Positions 6,516-13,741 of a stretch of 18,945 nucleotides of DNA are shown in pieces. The position numbers were made by a program, and so were the translations under genes. The notes under the pieces were generated by a model. That model had not been told where the DNA came from, searched no databases, and saw only the letters and a list, made by a program, of their open reading frames with translations. Position 1 is the first letter of the stretch, and every line of letters starts with the position of its first letter. The stretch comes from JAVBNW01 sp031551255 (GTDB lineage Bacteria; Bacillota; Clostridia; Christensenellales; UBA1750), in contig JAVBNW010000044.1 in assembly GCA_031551255.1 (NCBI GenBank), positions 1 through 18,945 of the forward strand, given 5' to 3'.

Positions 6516-6566
6516 ATGCCGGATGGCACACCGAGGAAAAAGAATTATGCGGATGCCATCCGGCAT
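6516..6566. repeat. REP-like palindrome, copy 1
   Basis: Perfect 13-bp inverted arms, ATGCCGGATGGCA (6516-6528) and TGCCATCCGGCAT (6554-6566), with a 25-nt loop. The outer TGCATGCCGGAT and ATCCGGCATCGC strings recur in the palindrome at 18412-18456, and a related TGCCGGAT arm forms the nrdJ terminator. This is what a small family of intergenic palindromes would look like. Confidence 0.75.
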
Positions 6567-6698
6567 CGCCCTTGCTCCAGCCTTGCGTTTTGCCTTGCTT
6601 TGCAGGTATTTTCGTAGCAAGGTGCATCAAGCACGCAAGAAATACGACGTCTCTACACACACAAAGCAGGGCGGGCAATGGCAAACAAAAGCGTCGCA

Positions 6699-6740
6699 CA
6701 AAAAATGCCGAATAGCGCTTCAATAGAAGCCCATCCGGCA
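6699..6740 (-). terminator. Intrinsic terminator downstream of nrdJ
   Basis: On the minus strand TGCCGGAT pairs with ATTCGGCA and, inside it, GCTTC with GAAGC around TATT; then comes a run of six Ts. It lies 60 bp after the nrdJ stop. Confidence 0.85.
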
Positions 6741-6799
6741 CGCGACGATGACCGTCGGTTGAAAGCCGCGCTACAAATTTGCGCTGTCCGGCGACAAAC

Positions 6800-9100
6800 T
6801 CAGTTACACTTGGAATACCCGCACGCGCGGCATACCACGCAGCCGCCTTCCCGCTCGAGCTCTGCGCTGCATTCGGGGCAGGCTCCGCCGGCATACTCGG
6901 CAGTGGGGCAATTCCCGCGGTTAGAGCAGGTGAGGCAGTCCCCCATGCAGCTCTCCGTATCCGCCGCAAGCGCGGCGGCATCCTGTGCGTCCTCCTCCGG
7001 ATCGATCAGCGATAGCTGCGTTCCTTCTTCCAGCATACGCTTCACCTTTTCAAGCACGCGGCCGATAGCATCGGGGCAGCTGAGCACCTTCAGCCCGCGC
7101 TGCCTGAGCGTGGAGTGGCAGCGAATGCCGCGCAGCTGCTCGATCACGGCGTCGACATCCACCCCGGAGCGCAGCGCGATGGATGCGAGCCTGGATGACG
7201 CCTCGCTTTGAGAAGGACATCCTCCCGCGCGGCCAAGGTTGGTGAATATTTCGCAAATGCCCTGTTCATCGTAATTGACGGTGATATACAAATTGCCGCA
7301 GCCGATGCGCACCTTCTCGGTCAGCCCGCGCGTAACATCCGGGCGCGGACGGGGCTGCACCCGCCGGGGCATGGGCTGCGACGCCTCCTCAGGCCCATTT
7401 TTGCCGGAGCCGACCGACAACACCTGCATATCCCGGCTGCCGTCCCGATAGATGGTTACCCCTTTGCACCCTAACCGATATGCGAGCATGTATACCTCGC
7501 GCACGTCATCCACCGTAGCGCCACTCGCAAAGTTGACGGTCTTGGAAACGGCGTTATCGGTGTACTTCTGGAAAGCCGCCTGCATGCGGATGTGGTATTC
7601 CGGGGAAATATCGTGCGCGGTCGCAAACACCTGCTTTACGTCGCCCGGCACGTCGTCCGCATGGCGAACGGTGCCTTCCCGGGCAATCGTGCGCAAAAGA
7701 TCGTCGGAATAAAACCCACGTTCGCGGGCCACCTGCAAAAAGTAAGGGTGCACCTCGGGCAGAGCGTCGTTGTCCATCACGTTGCGCACAAAAGCGAGCG
7801 CAAATAGGGGTTCGACCCCCGAAGACGCGCCGCAAAGAATCGAAATGGTGCCGGTGGGCGCTATGGTGGTGGTGGTAGCATTGCGGATAGGCTCCCCCCC
7901 CGCCAACGTCGATTCGGAAAACGCGGGGAAAGGCCCACGCACCTTGGCGAGCCTTTGGGACATCGCCTTGGAACGCTCGTTAATAAAGTCCATCACCTCT
8001 TCGGCCAGTTTGACCGCCTGGGCGGAATCGTAAGGCACGCGCATCGCGAAGAGCATATCGGCAAAGCCCATGACGCCCAACCCGATTTTGCGGGTTTTTA
8101 AGGTCATCTGGGCAATCTCGTCCAGGGGGTACTTGTTCGCGTCGATTACATTATCCAGGAAATGTACGGCAAGATCGACGATGTCGCCGAGCTTTCGATA
8201 ATCCACCTTGCCATCGCCGTCGATCATGCGCGCCAGATTGATGGAGCCCAAATTGCAACTCTCATAGGGCAACAGCGGTTGCTCGCCGCACGGATTGGTC
8301 GATTCGATATCGCCCAGCGCGGGCACTACGTTGTCCCGGTTGATCCTGTCGAGGAACACGATGCCCGGCTCGCCGTTCTTCCAGGCCATCTCCACGATGA
8401 GATCAAACACTGGGCGCGCCCGCTTGTTTTGGCAGGCCTTGCCGGTATGCGGGTCGATCACCGCATACTCGCCGTCCTTTTCCACCGCCTCCATGAATGC
8501 CTCGGTAAGCCCAATAGAAATATTGAAGTTGGTGATCTCGGAGGTATCGGCCTTGCAGCGGATAAAGTCCTCGGCGTCCGGGTGATCCACGCGCAGAATG
8601 CCCATATTGGCGCCGCGCCGCGTGCCACCCTGCTTGACGGCTTCGGTAGCGGAGTTAAACACCTTCATAAAACTGATCGGCCCGCTGGCCACGCCGCCGG
8701 TAGAGCGCACGGCAGCCCCCGCCGGGCGCAAACGAGAAAATGAAAAGCCCGTGCCGCCGCCGGATTTGTGGATGAGCGCCGCCGAGCGAACGGCATCGAA
8801 GATGCCCTCCATGCTGTCGGGCACCGGCAACACAAAGCACGCGGAGAGCTGCCCTAAAGGGCGGCCCGCGTTCATCAGCGTCGGCGAGTTGGGCATAAAA
8901 TCGAGGTTCGTCATCGCCTCGTAAAACGCATCGGAAAGCGCACGGATATCCGCCGCCTTGTCATAGCGCGCGTCCGGCGCGGCGATGGCATCGGAAACCC
9001 TTCGGAACAGTTGCTCGACCGTTTCAGTCAAGGCTCCTTTTTCATCTTTCGCCAGATAGCGCCGCTCGAGCACCGTACGCGCATTATCGCTGATCAACAT
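6800..9100 (-). CDS. nrdJ: Vitamin-B12-dependent (class II) ribonucleotide reductase
   Basis: A 766-residue enzyme that reduces ribonucleotides to deoxyribonucleotides using adenosylcobalamin to make the active-site thiyl radical, so it works with or without oxygen. The catalytic set is visible: N269, C271 and E273 in TNPCGEQ, with C88 (LSACFVLP) and C282 (YESCNLGSINL) as the redox pair; the 11-residue C271-C282 spacing equals that of Thermotoga maritima NrdJ. Other family segments are HKSGGGTGFSFSRLRP, IAPTGTISILCGASSGVEP and KGVTIYRDGSRDMQVL. After the barrel come a TSCPD-type domain (about 590-690) and a C-terminal zinc ribbon (C741-x2-C744, C754-x2-C757, C760, C765), with four extra cysteines at 718-731. 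There is no N-terminal ATP-cone. The ATG at 9100 is chosen because GGAGGG lies 7 bases upstream. Transcription is probably controlled by NrdR. Confidence 0.97.
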   Translation of the reverse strand: MLISDNARTVLERRYLAKDEKGALTETVEQLFRRVSDAIAAPDARYDKAADIRALSDAFYEAMTNLDFMPNSPTLMNAGRPLGQLSACFVLPVPDSMEGIFDAVRSAALIHKSGGGTGFSFSRLRPAGAAVRSTGGVASGPISFMKVFNSATEAVKQGGTRRGANMGILRVDHPDAEDFIRCKADTSEITNFNISIGLTEAFMEAVEKDGEYAVIDPHTGKACQNKRARPVFDLIVEMAWKNGEPGIVFLDRINRDNVVPALGDIESTNPCGEQPLLPYESCNLGSINLARMIDGDGKVDYRKLGDIVDLAVHFLDNVIDANKYPLDEIAQMTLKTRKIGLGVMGFADMLFAMRVPYDSAQAVKLAEEVMDFINERSKAMSQRLAKVRGPFPAFSESTLAGGEPIRNATTTTIAPTGTISILCGASSGVEPLFALAFVRNVMDNDALPEVHPYFLQVARERGFYSDDLLRTIAREGTVRHADDVPGDVKQVFATAHDISPEYHIRMQAAFQKYTDNAVSKTVNFASGATVDDVREVYMLAYRLGCKGVTIYRDGSRDMQVLSVGSGKNGPEEASQPMPRRVQPRPRPDVTRGLTEKVRIGCGNLYITVNYDEQGICEIFTNLGRAGGCPSQSEASSRLASIALRSGVDVDAVIEQLRGIRCHSTLRQRGLKVLSCPDAIGRVLEKVKRMLEEGTQLSLIDPEEDAQDAAALAADTESCMGDCLTCSNRGNCPTAEYAGGACPECSAELEREGGCVVCRACGYSKCN

Positions 9101-9115
9101 GAAAAAACCCTCCGC

Positions 9116-9163
9116 ACACCATATCTTGTGGTTGTTCACCTGTCCAACACCCATATATGGTAT
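9116..9163. promoter_or_regulatory. Pair of NrdR-box-like operators upstream of nrdJ
   Basis: ACACCATATCTTGTGG (9116-9131) matches the published NrdR box (acaCwATATATwGtgt) at 13 of 16 positions. A second, weaker box at 9148-9163 keeps the core C-ATATAT-G-GT. Their starts are 32 bp apart with 16 bp between, the three-helix-turn spacing typical of paired NrdR boxes. The outer box covers the predicted -10. NrdR is the ATP/dATP-sensing repressor of bacterial ribonucleotide reductase genes; its gene is not in this window. Confidence 0.75.
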
Positions 9164-9185
9164 CATCGGGGGAGGCGCATGTCAA
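9157..9185 (-). promoter_or_regulatory. Predicted sigma-A promoter of nrdJ
   Basis: On the minus strand a perfect TTGACA (9180-9185), 17-bp spacer and TACCAT (9157-9162). The start point would be near 9150, giving a leader of about 50 nt. That is too short for a cobalamin riboswitch. Confidence 0.7.
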
Positions 9186-9255
9186 TCGGCGCGGGCGCGC
9201 TTACGGAAATTATACATTGCCGACCATCGCTGTGGCCTCTGGCATGTTCCGCCTA

Positions 9256-9281
9256 GAAAAACCGGATGCGATGCAGCCGGT
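9256..9281 (-). terminator. Intrinsic terminator overlapping the end of murI
   Basis: On the minus strand ACCGG-x-TGC pairs with GCA-x-CCGGT around ATC, followed by TTTTTC. The stem begins in the murI stop codon. Confidence 0.75.
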
Positions 9282-10054
9282 CATTCCGAAAAGCTTAGTA
9301 ATTTGCGCATAAGCGGCATATAGCGCTCCTCGTCGCCGGAAGTCATTAGCGTACACGAGCCTCGGCCCGCTTCTTTTAGTAGGCCGCTTTGCGCCAGCAG
9401 CCGCTCGAGCTGCCGTGCGGTGCCCGCGTTGCCATCTACAAGCTCTACATCTGCGCCGAGTGCGTTTTGAATGGCTCCCCGGGCAAAAATATAGTGCGTG
9501 CAACCAAGCACCGCCGCGTCGACGGGTTCCGCCACATAGGGCCTGAACAAGTCGCGCAGGAAATCCTCCAGCGCCGGGCCGGAAATTTCGCCGGCCTGGA
9601 TGCGCTCCACCAGGCCCCTCACCGGCACAGGTGCCGCGCCCTCGCCATATAGTTTCATCAGCCCAACAAACTTGGGCAGCGAAAGGGTTGCGGGCGTAGC
9701 CATAACAAGGATCTTTCCCCCGTGGCGCAGCGCCTGCGCGGGCTTGAGCGCGGGCTCCATGCCCACCACGGGGATCGGTAGCCGCTCCCGAAGCAGCGGC
9801 GCAGCGGCGCTTGTGGCGGTATTGCATGCGATCACCAGCGCCTTGATGTTTTTCCGGAGCAATACATCCACTGCGGCGAGGGTGAGCTTTACGATCTCGG
9901 CCTCGCTTCTTTCGCCATAGGGCGCGTTTGCGTTGTCGCCGTAGAACAGAAAATCTTCCCCGGGCAGCAAACTGCGCAGTTCTCTAAGGACGCTCAGGCC
10001 GCCCACGCCCGAATCAAAAACCCCTACAGGGTAGTTTGCAGTAAGGTTTGCCAA
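9281..10054 (-). CDS. murI: Glutamate racemase
   Basis: A 257-residue enzyme converting L-glutamate to D-glutamate for peptidoglycan stem peptides, in the cytoplasm. It has the full family signature: FDSGVGGLSVLRELR near the N-terminus (D14), FYGDNANAPYGERS, the first catalytic cysteine in VIACNTATS (C77) and the second in LGCTHY (C185, with H187). The length is normal and nothing is missing. The start is a TTG at 10054, because the frame offers no ATG there and GGAGG lies 10 bases upstream. The gene has a near-perfect promoter of its own and a terminator on its stop codon, so it is transcribed alone, convergent with nothing and upstream of nrdJ on the same strand. Confidence 0.96.
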   Translation of the reverse strand: MANLTANYPVGVFDSGVGGLSVLRELRSLLPGEDFLFYGDNANAPYGERSEAEIVKLTLAAVDVLLRKNIKALVIACNTATSAAAPLLRERLPIPVVGMEPALKPAQALRHGGKILVMATPATLSLPKFVGLMKLYGEGAAPVPVRGLVERIQAGEISGPALEDFLRDLFRPYVAEPVDAAVLGCTHYIFARGAIQNALGADVELVDGNAGTARQLERLLAQSGLLKEAGRGSCTLMTSGDEERYMPLMRKLLSFSE

Positions 10055-10093
10055 TGGAATTGTGCCTCCAAACCAGAATGCATGTTTCCCCCG

Positions 10094-10122
10094 AGTATAC
10101 GGTCTTTTGCCCCCTTTGTCAA
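10094..10122 (-). promoter_or_regulatory. Strong sigma-A promoter of murI
   Basis: On the minus strand a perfect TTGACA (10117-10122), exactly 17 bp, then TATACT (10094-10099), 11 of 12 consensus bases. The start point would be near 10087, about 33 nt before the TTG start codon. Confidence 0.85.
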
Positions 10123-10319
10123 AAGATTGCTCGTATGGTCGCCGACCCTGAAAACCGGAACAAAATGAGCGAGCAATTCTTCGCCTTTGCGCGAAGACGG
10201 GGGAAGACGCGGCCGGCAGCCACGTCGAGCGACGACAATGCGGGGCGGATAAAGGGCCGCTCAGGGATTCGAATTTTAGAGCTGACGACTATATATAGTC
10301 AACCAACCCCAAAATCGAC
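10123..10319. other. Non-coding spacer with short palindromes
   Basis: No gene is supported. It holds an 8-bp inverted repeat (ATTGCTCG near 10125 and CGAGCAAT near 10171) enclosing GGTCG-C-CGACC, and a perfect 14-bp palindrome GACTATATATAGTC at 10287-10300 that could be a regulator site. Confidence 0.45.
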
Positions 10320-10431
10320 GCATGCGAGCGGATCTTTTCCCGCAAGGCGGCGTCGAGCTCCAGTCAGCGTAGCTGCCGGCTACGCTTCCTTACGCCTCCT
10401 TGCCGTGCGATAAAATCTATCGCTCGCATGC
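10320..10431. ncRNA. 112-nt nested hairpin, candidate structured RNA or palindromic element
   Basis: Three stems are nested: an outer perfect 11-bp stem, GCATGCGAGCG (10320-10330) with CGCTCGCATGC (10421-10431); a middle stem GCAAGG-x-GGCGT with ACGCC-x-CCTTGC (one mismatch); and an inner perfect stem AGCGTAGC (10366-10373) with GCTACGCT (10379-10386) around TGCCG. GAT/ATC and TTT/AAA pairs join outer and middle stems. Nearly the whole segment folds on itself. The strand cannot be told from symmetry. It lies just beyond the stop of the radical SAM gene and could be that transcript's 3' end, a small RNA or a miniature mobile palindrome. Confidence 0.45.
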
Positions 10432-10468
10432 ACCGCTTTTGAAGTCGATCGACTATGCATGCGGCGGT

Positions 10469-12034
10469 TTACGGCGGGAGGATTTTTTCGGGCGCGTTGC
10501 CGGGAAGAAACAAAAACACATCCCCGCCGATGCGCTCGGCCAGGGCGCGGCGGCGCTGCGCTTGGGAAAGGTTAAGCTTCCTGAGCATAGATTGCATAGG
10601 CTCAGGCCGCATCCACGGGCGGTACTCACGATGTCCCTGCGCCAGCCAGTCGAAGCGCAAATCCGCCTCGGCTTCCGGCGGGAGCGCCCTTAACAGCGCA
10701 TCGATGGATGCCTCTTGCGAGCGCGGCGCATCGAAGGCTCCCTCAGCCCTGAGGGACTGCGCAACCGCCTCCAGCGCCGCAAACGTATTGAGCCACGCAC
10801 CCGCAGCCCTGGCATAGTGCCGCGCGTTGACGTAGCGGCTGAGCACCTCCTCGATATCGCCGAGCCGACAAAGCTCCTTGTGCGTCATAGCGTCGCTGGC
10901 GATCACCTGATATGGCGGCGCGGGATCGTATGGTAGGCCTGCCGCATCGAAATCGGCGCGCAGCGGGCTCCCGGGCAGCAGCTTTAAAAAGCCAAGCTGG
11001 AGCGCGTGGGGCCGAAGCGCCAGCACGTCGTCCACCGCGCGCGCGAAATCCCGGTACGTATCCCCGGGAAGCCCTGCGATCAGATCCAGGTGCAGGTGGA
11101 TGTTGCCCACTTCACGAAGCTCGGTTACCGCATGGGCAATCCTCGCAAAATTCTGCGTTCTACCCACGGCTTCAAGCGCGCTGCTCCCGGTGGTCTGCAC
11201 CCCGATTTCCAATTGAAAAAGGCCCTTGGGCGCGCGGCGTAAAAGCGCGATATCTTCTTCCTTAAGCAAATGCGCGGCGATTTCAAAGTGATAGGCAGCG
11301 CCGCCACCCGCATCGATGAGCCCCTGCCAAATCTCTCTCGCACGCGAAGCGTCAAAGTTAAACGTGCGGTCGAGCACCTTCACCGTGCGCGCTCCCGCGT
11401 CCCTGGTGAGCAATAGCCGCCTGAGCGCCTCGCCCGCCTCAAGCGCCCGCACCCCGCCCTGCACGGACGAGAGGCAGTAGCGACACGCAAACGGACAGCC
11501 CCGCGCCGTTTCGGCATAGTGCAACCGCATAGGCTCCGCCAGCGCGCCGGGAGGGTAGATGTGCACCCATTTTTCAAGGGGAACCGGCGGGGCCACTCCC
11601 CCGTCGCTATCGCGGGTGACGACGCCGGGAGCGCCTACATCCCCGCCCTTTTTAAGGTTAAGCAGCAGCGCGGGCAAAGCTTCCTCGCCCTCGCCCGCCA
11701 CGATCGCATCCGGCGCGGCCTCCTTTTGCATTCTGCGCGCCGCATCGTAGGACACCTCCGGTCCTCCCCATATGACAAAGCACCCGGGCAGCGCGCGCTT
11801 CACGGCGCTCGTGAGGCGCTCGACCAGCGAAATGTTCCAGATCGAGCAGGAAAACCCGAGCGCCTGCGGCCCGCGCATAAGGATATCGCGCAGCAAGTCG
11901 CCTGCCGGACGGGCGATATCCGCCTCCAACACATCCACCGCAAGGCCTTTGCGCGCGCAAGCCTCCCGAAGCATCCACACAGCCGGGGCCTTGTGCGCAT
12001 AGCGGGCGCCCAGCGAGACGAGCAGACGCCTCAC
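10469..12034 (-). CDS. B12-binding-domain radical SAM protein (DUF4080-type)
   Basis: A 521-residue protein. Residues 1-140 fit a cobalamin-binding Rossmann domain (SLGARYAHKAPAVWMLREA, LGFSCSIWNISLVERL, IWGGPEVSYD, IVAGEGEEALPALL). The radical SAM core follows, with the [4Fe-4S] cysteines C180, C184 and C187 in GCPFACRYCLSS, then a barrel with KVLDRTFNFD, FQLEIGVQTTG and LDLIAGLPGDTYRDF. The tail resembles DUF4080 (LQLGFLKLLPGSPL, SDAMTHKELCRLGDIEEVLSRY). The substrate is unknown; members are predicted methyltransferases or related enzymes. The start is the GTG at 12034, which overlaps mutY's TGA (GTGA) and has GGAGG 7 bases upstream inside mutY; this implies translational coupling. The name does not prove that B12 is bound: no classic DxHxxG motif is seen, as is common in this family. 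Confidence 0.88.
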   Translation of the reverse strand: MRRLLVSLGARYAHKAPAVWMLREACARKGLAVDVLEADIARPAGDLLRDILMRGPQALGFSCSIWNISLVERLTSAVKRALPGCFVIWGGPEVSYDAARRMQKEAAPDAIVAGEGEEALPALLLNLKKGGDVGAPGVVTRDSDGGVAPPVPLEKWVHIYPPGALAEPMRLHYAETARGCPFACRYCLSSVQGGVRALEAGEALRRLLLTRDAGARTVKVLDRTFNFDASRAREIWQGLIDAGGGAAYHFEIAAHLLKEEDIALLRRAPKGLFQLEIGVQTTGSSALEAVGRTQNFARIAHAVTELREVGNIHLHLDLIAGLPGDTYRDFARAVDDVLALRPHALQLGFLKLLPGSPLRADFDAAGLPYDPAPPYQVIASDAMTHKELCRLGDIEEVLSRYVNARHYARAAGAWLNTFAALEAVAQSLRAEGAFDAPRSQEASIDALLRALPPEAEADLRFDWLAQGHREYRPWMRPEPMQSMLRKLNLSQAQRRRALAERIGGDVFLFLPGNAPEKILPP

Positions 12035-13044
12035 CTTAGTGCCTCCAGCGCGGCTTTGCGCCACGCGTGCATCGCGACGGGGACGGGCAGCTCAAGCAAG
12101 GCATCGCGGCTTGCCCAGCGGTACTCGCCGCAGGGAAGCGCCGGATTCTTCGCGCGATACAGCGCGCCGGTCATGCGCCATTCCCTGTGGGTAAATATGT
12201 GGTGGGCGGGCGGCAATTCCCGGATGAACTCCGCGCCGAGCACGCGAAGCTCTCTCGCACTCAGTTCATAGGGAAATTCCCATTGCCCGGCGAGAAGACC
12301 TGCATCCCCTCGCTTGCGCATCAGCACGGTTCCTTCGCGCACAACCACCGCAATGCGCAGGGTTTCGGTCGTTCTTGATCGCTTGGGCGCGCGCAGCGGC
12401 AGAGCATCCGCGTCCCCTTCCCTAAGCGCATCGCAACTCATGTTCAAAGGGCAAACGGCGCAGCGCGGCGTGCGCGGTACGCATACCGTCGCACCCAGCT
12501 CCATCAGTGCTTGGTTGTAATCTCCCGGGCGACGGGGGTTCAGCAGCCTTTGCGCCGCCTCGCCGGCCGCCCGCTTGGATGCGGGCGCCTCGATCGGATC
12601 GCGGATGCCCGCGTACCTTGCCATCACCCTGAACACGTTTCCATCCACCGCGCACACCGGTACGCCCAAGCAGATGGACGCCACCGCCGCCGCCGTATAA
12701 TCCCCCACGCCGGGCAGGGCGCGCAGGGCCTGTAGGCTTTGCGGAAAGCCGCTTTGCGCAATCTGCCCGGCGGCCTCCCACAGCCTGCGCGCGCGCGAGT
12801 AGTAGCCCAACCCTTCCCAGGCCTTATACACGGCCTCCAATGGCGCCTTAGCAAGCGCGCAAACATCGGGAAATTGCTCAAGAAAGCGCAAGTAATAACC
12901 CCGTACTGCCTCTACGCGGGTTTGCTGTAGCATCACCTCGCTTAGAAGCACGCGGTATCCGTCCCGATCCTTGCGCCACGGAAGGTTCCTCTTATTTTCG
13001 TCGTACCACGCGAGCAACGCGTAGGTGTCGGGCAAATCCGCCAA
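12031..13044 (-). CDS. mutY: Adenine DNA glycosylase MutY
   Basis: A 337-residue base-excision repair enzyme that removes adenine mispaired with 8-oxoguanine. The helix-hairpin-helix glycosylase domain shows NLPWRKDRDGYRVLLSEVML with catalytic E36, the hairpin LPGVGDYTA (about 110-118) and catalytic D134 in VDGNVFRV. The iron-sulphur loop has C188-x6-C195-x2-C198-x5-C204. The C-terminal ~120 residues form the NUDIX-like 8-oxoG recognition domain (VVREGTVLMRKRGDAGLLAGQWEFP, HIFTHREW). The TTG at 13044 is preferred because AAAAGGGG lies 5 bases upstream and the protein then starts as homologues do; an in-frame ATG at 13074 would add ten low-complexity residues and cannot be excluded. It is followed without a gap by the radical SAM gene, so the two form an operon. 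Confidence 0.94.
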   Translation of the reverse strand: MADLPDTYALLAWYDENKRNLPWRKDRDGYRVLLSEVMLQQTRVEAVRGYYLRFLEQFPDVCALAKAPLEAVYKAWEGLGYYSRARRLWEAAGQIAQSGFPQSLQALRALPGVGDYTAAAVASICLGVPVCAVDGNVFRVMARYAGIRDPIEAPASKRAAGEAAQRLLNPRRPGDYNQALMELGATVCVPRTPRCAVCPLNMSCDALREGDADALPLRAPKRSRTTETLRIAVVVREGTVLMRKRGDAGLLAGQWEFPYELSARELRVLGAEFIRELPPAHHIFTHREWRMTGALYRAKNPALPCGEYRWASRDALLELPVPVAMHAWRKAALEALR

Positions 13045-13053
13045 AATAACCCC

Positions 13054-13082
13054 TTTTCCGCCTCCCCGGCGCATGCTATACT
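13054..13082 (+). promoter_or_regulatory. Weak predicted promoter of the folate S-component gene
   Basis: TTTTCC (13054-13059), 17 bp, TATACT (13077-13082). The -10 is good, the -35 poor. The leader would be about 47 nt, too short for a known folate-type riboswitch. The site overlaps the start region of the divergent mutY. Confidence 0.4.
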
Positions 13083-13135
13083 AAGCCCTGCACACTTGAT
13101 ATCAGTGCGATCGCAACGGCCGACAAGGAGGCTTT

Positions 13136-13696
13136 ATGATCTTCAAACATCCCCAGCGGCACTTTTTTCGCATCAAAGGCGTGTTCACCACGCGCTCCAT
13201 CGCCGTGATGGGCGTGATGACGGCGGTATCGGCCATATTGGAAGCCCTGACGCGCGTGGATGTATCGGCCCAGTTTACCATTATAAGCTTCGCATTCATC
13301 CCGGCGTCGGTGGTATCGCTTCTGTATGGCCCGTGGGCTGGCATGGCCTTTGGCGCGGTATCGGATCTCGTCAATTTCATCGTACATCCGCAAGGATTCT
13401 ACTTCCCAGGTTACGCGCTCAGCGCAATGCTCGGCAACGTGATGTACGCATTTTTTCTATATAAACGGCCGGTATCGGTATGGCGCGTAACGGCTGCGCG
13501 CATTCTGGTGACGCTGGCCGTCACATTCGGCCTTAACTTTTTCTGGGACTCGGTGATGTACGGCATGGCGCCCGGCGCGTTTTTCGGCACGGCGCGCCTG
13601 ATTAGCAACGCTATCAAACTGCCGCTTCAGGTGCTACTCATTTTTCTGACGGGCAATCTCGCGGTGAGAATCGACAAGAGATACCCCGCTAGGTGA
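13136..13696 (+). CDS. folT: Folate-family ECF transporter S component
   Basis: A 186-residue, very hydrophobic protein with about five to six membrane segments. The family pattern is clear: TTRSIAVMGVMTAVSAILEAL in helix 1, then FTIISFAFIPASVVSLLYGPWAGMAFGAVSDLVNFIV, and FYFPGYALSAMLGNVMYAFFLY, matching the FolT-type S components that bind folate and plug into the shared EcfAA'T energy module. The EcfA and EcfT genes are not in the window, as expected for group II ECF systems. AAGGAGG lies 5 bases before the ATG, a strong site. It is divergent from mutY and convergent with the CapA-family gene, with only 45 bp and no terminator-like hairpin between the two stops. Substrate assignment rests on sequence resemblance only; other small vitamins are possible. 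Confidence 0.82.
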   Translation: MIFKHPQRHFFRIKGVFTTRSIAVMGVMTAVSAILEALTRVDVSAQFTIISFAFIPASVVSLLYGPWAGMAFGAVSDLVNFIVHPQGFYFPGYALSAMLGNVMYAFFLYKRPVSVWRVTAARILVTLAVTFGLNFFWDSVMYGMAPGAFFGTARLISNAIKLPLQVLLIFLTGNLAVRIDKRYPAR

Positions 13697-13741
13697 TCTA
13701 CTTGCCTCCCGCGGTCTAGGCGCCCCAGTTTCACAAGAAAT

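Noticed and set aside
6385..6981. Open frame on the minus strand through the REP-like palindrome and the end of nrdJ
   Set aside because: It overlaps the nrdJ 3' end, its terminator and an intergenic palindrome, and its translation has no protein-like pattern.
9101..9200. Cobalamin riboswitch before nrdJ
   Set aside because: The leader is only about 50 nt and has no B12-box; NrdR-like boxes explain the region better.
10264..10276. GATTCGAATT, resembling a tRNA T-loop
   Set aside because: The flanking bases cannot form the T-stem or acceptor stem, and no D or anticodon arm is present, so it is neither a tRNA nor a convincing tRNA-end attachment site.
11519..12271. Open frame on the plus strand across the radical SAM and mutY genes
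   Set aside because: Antisense to two well-supported genes, low-complexity Arg/Ala-rich translation, no ribosome binding site.
13083..13135. Folate (THF) riboswitch before the FolT-like gene
   Set aside because: Only about 50 nt are available between the predicted promoter and the ATG, and no matching fold is visible.
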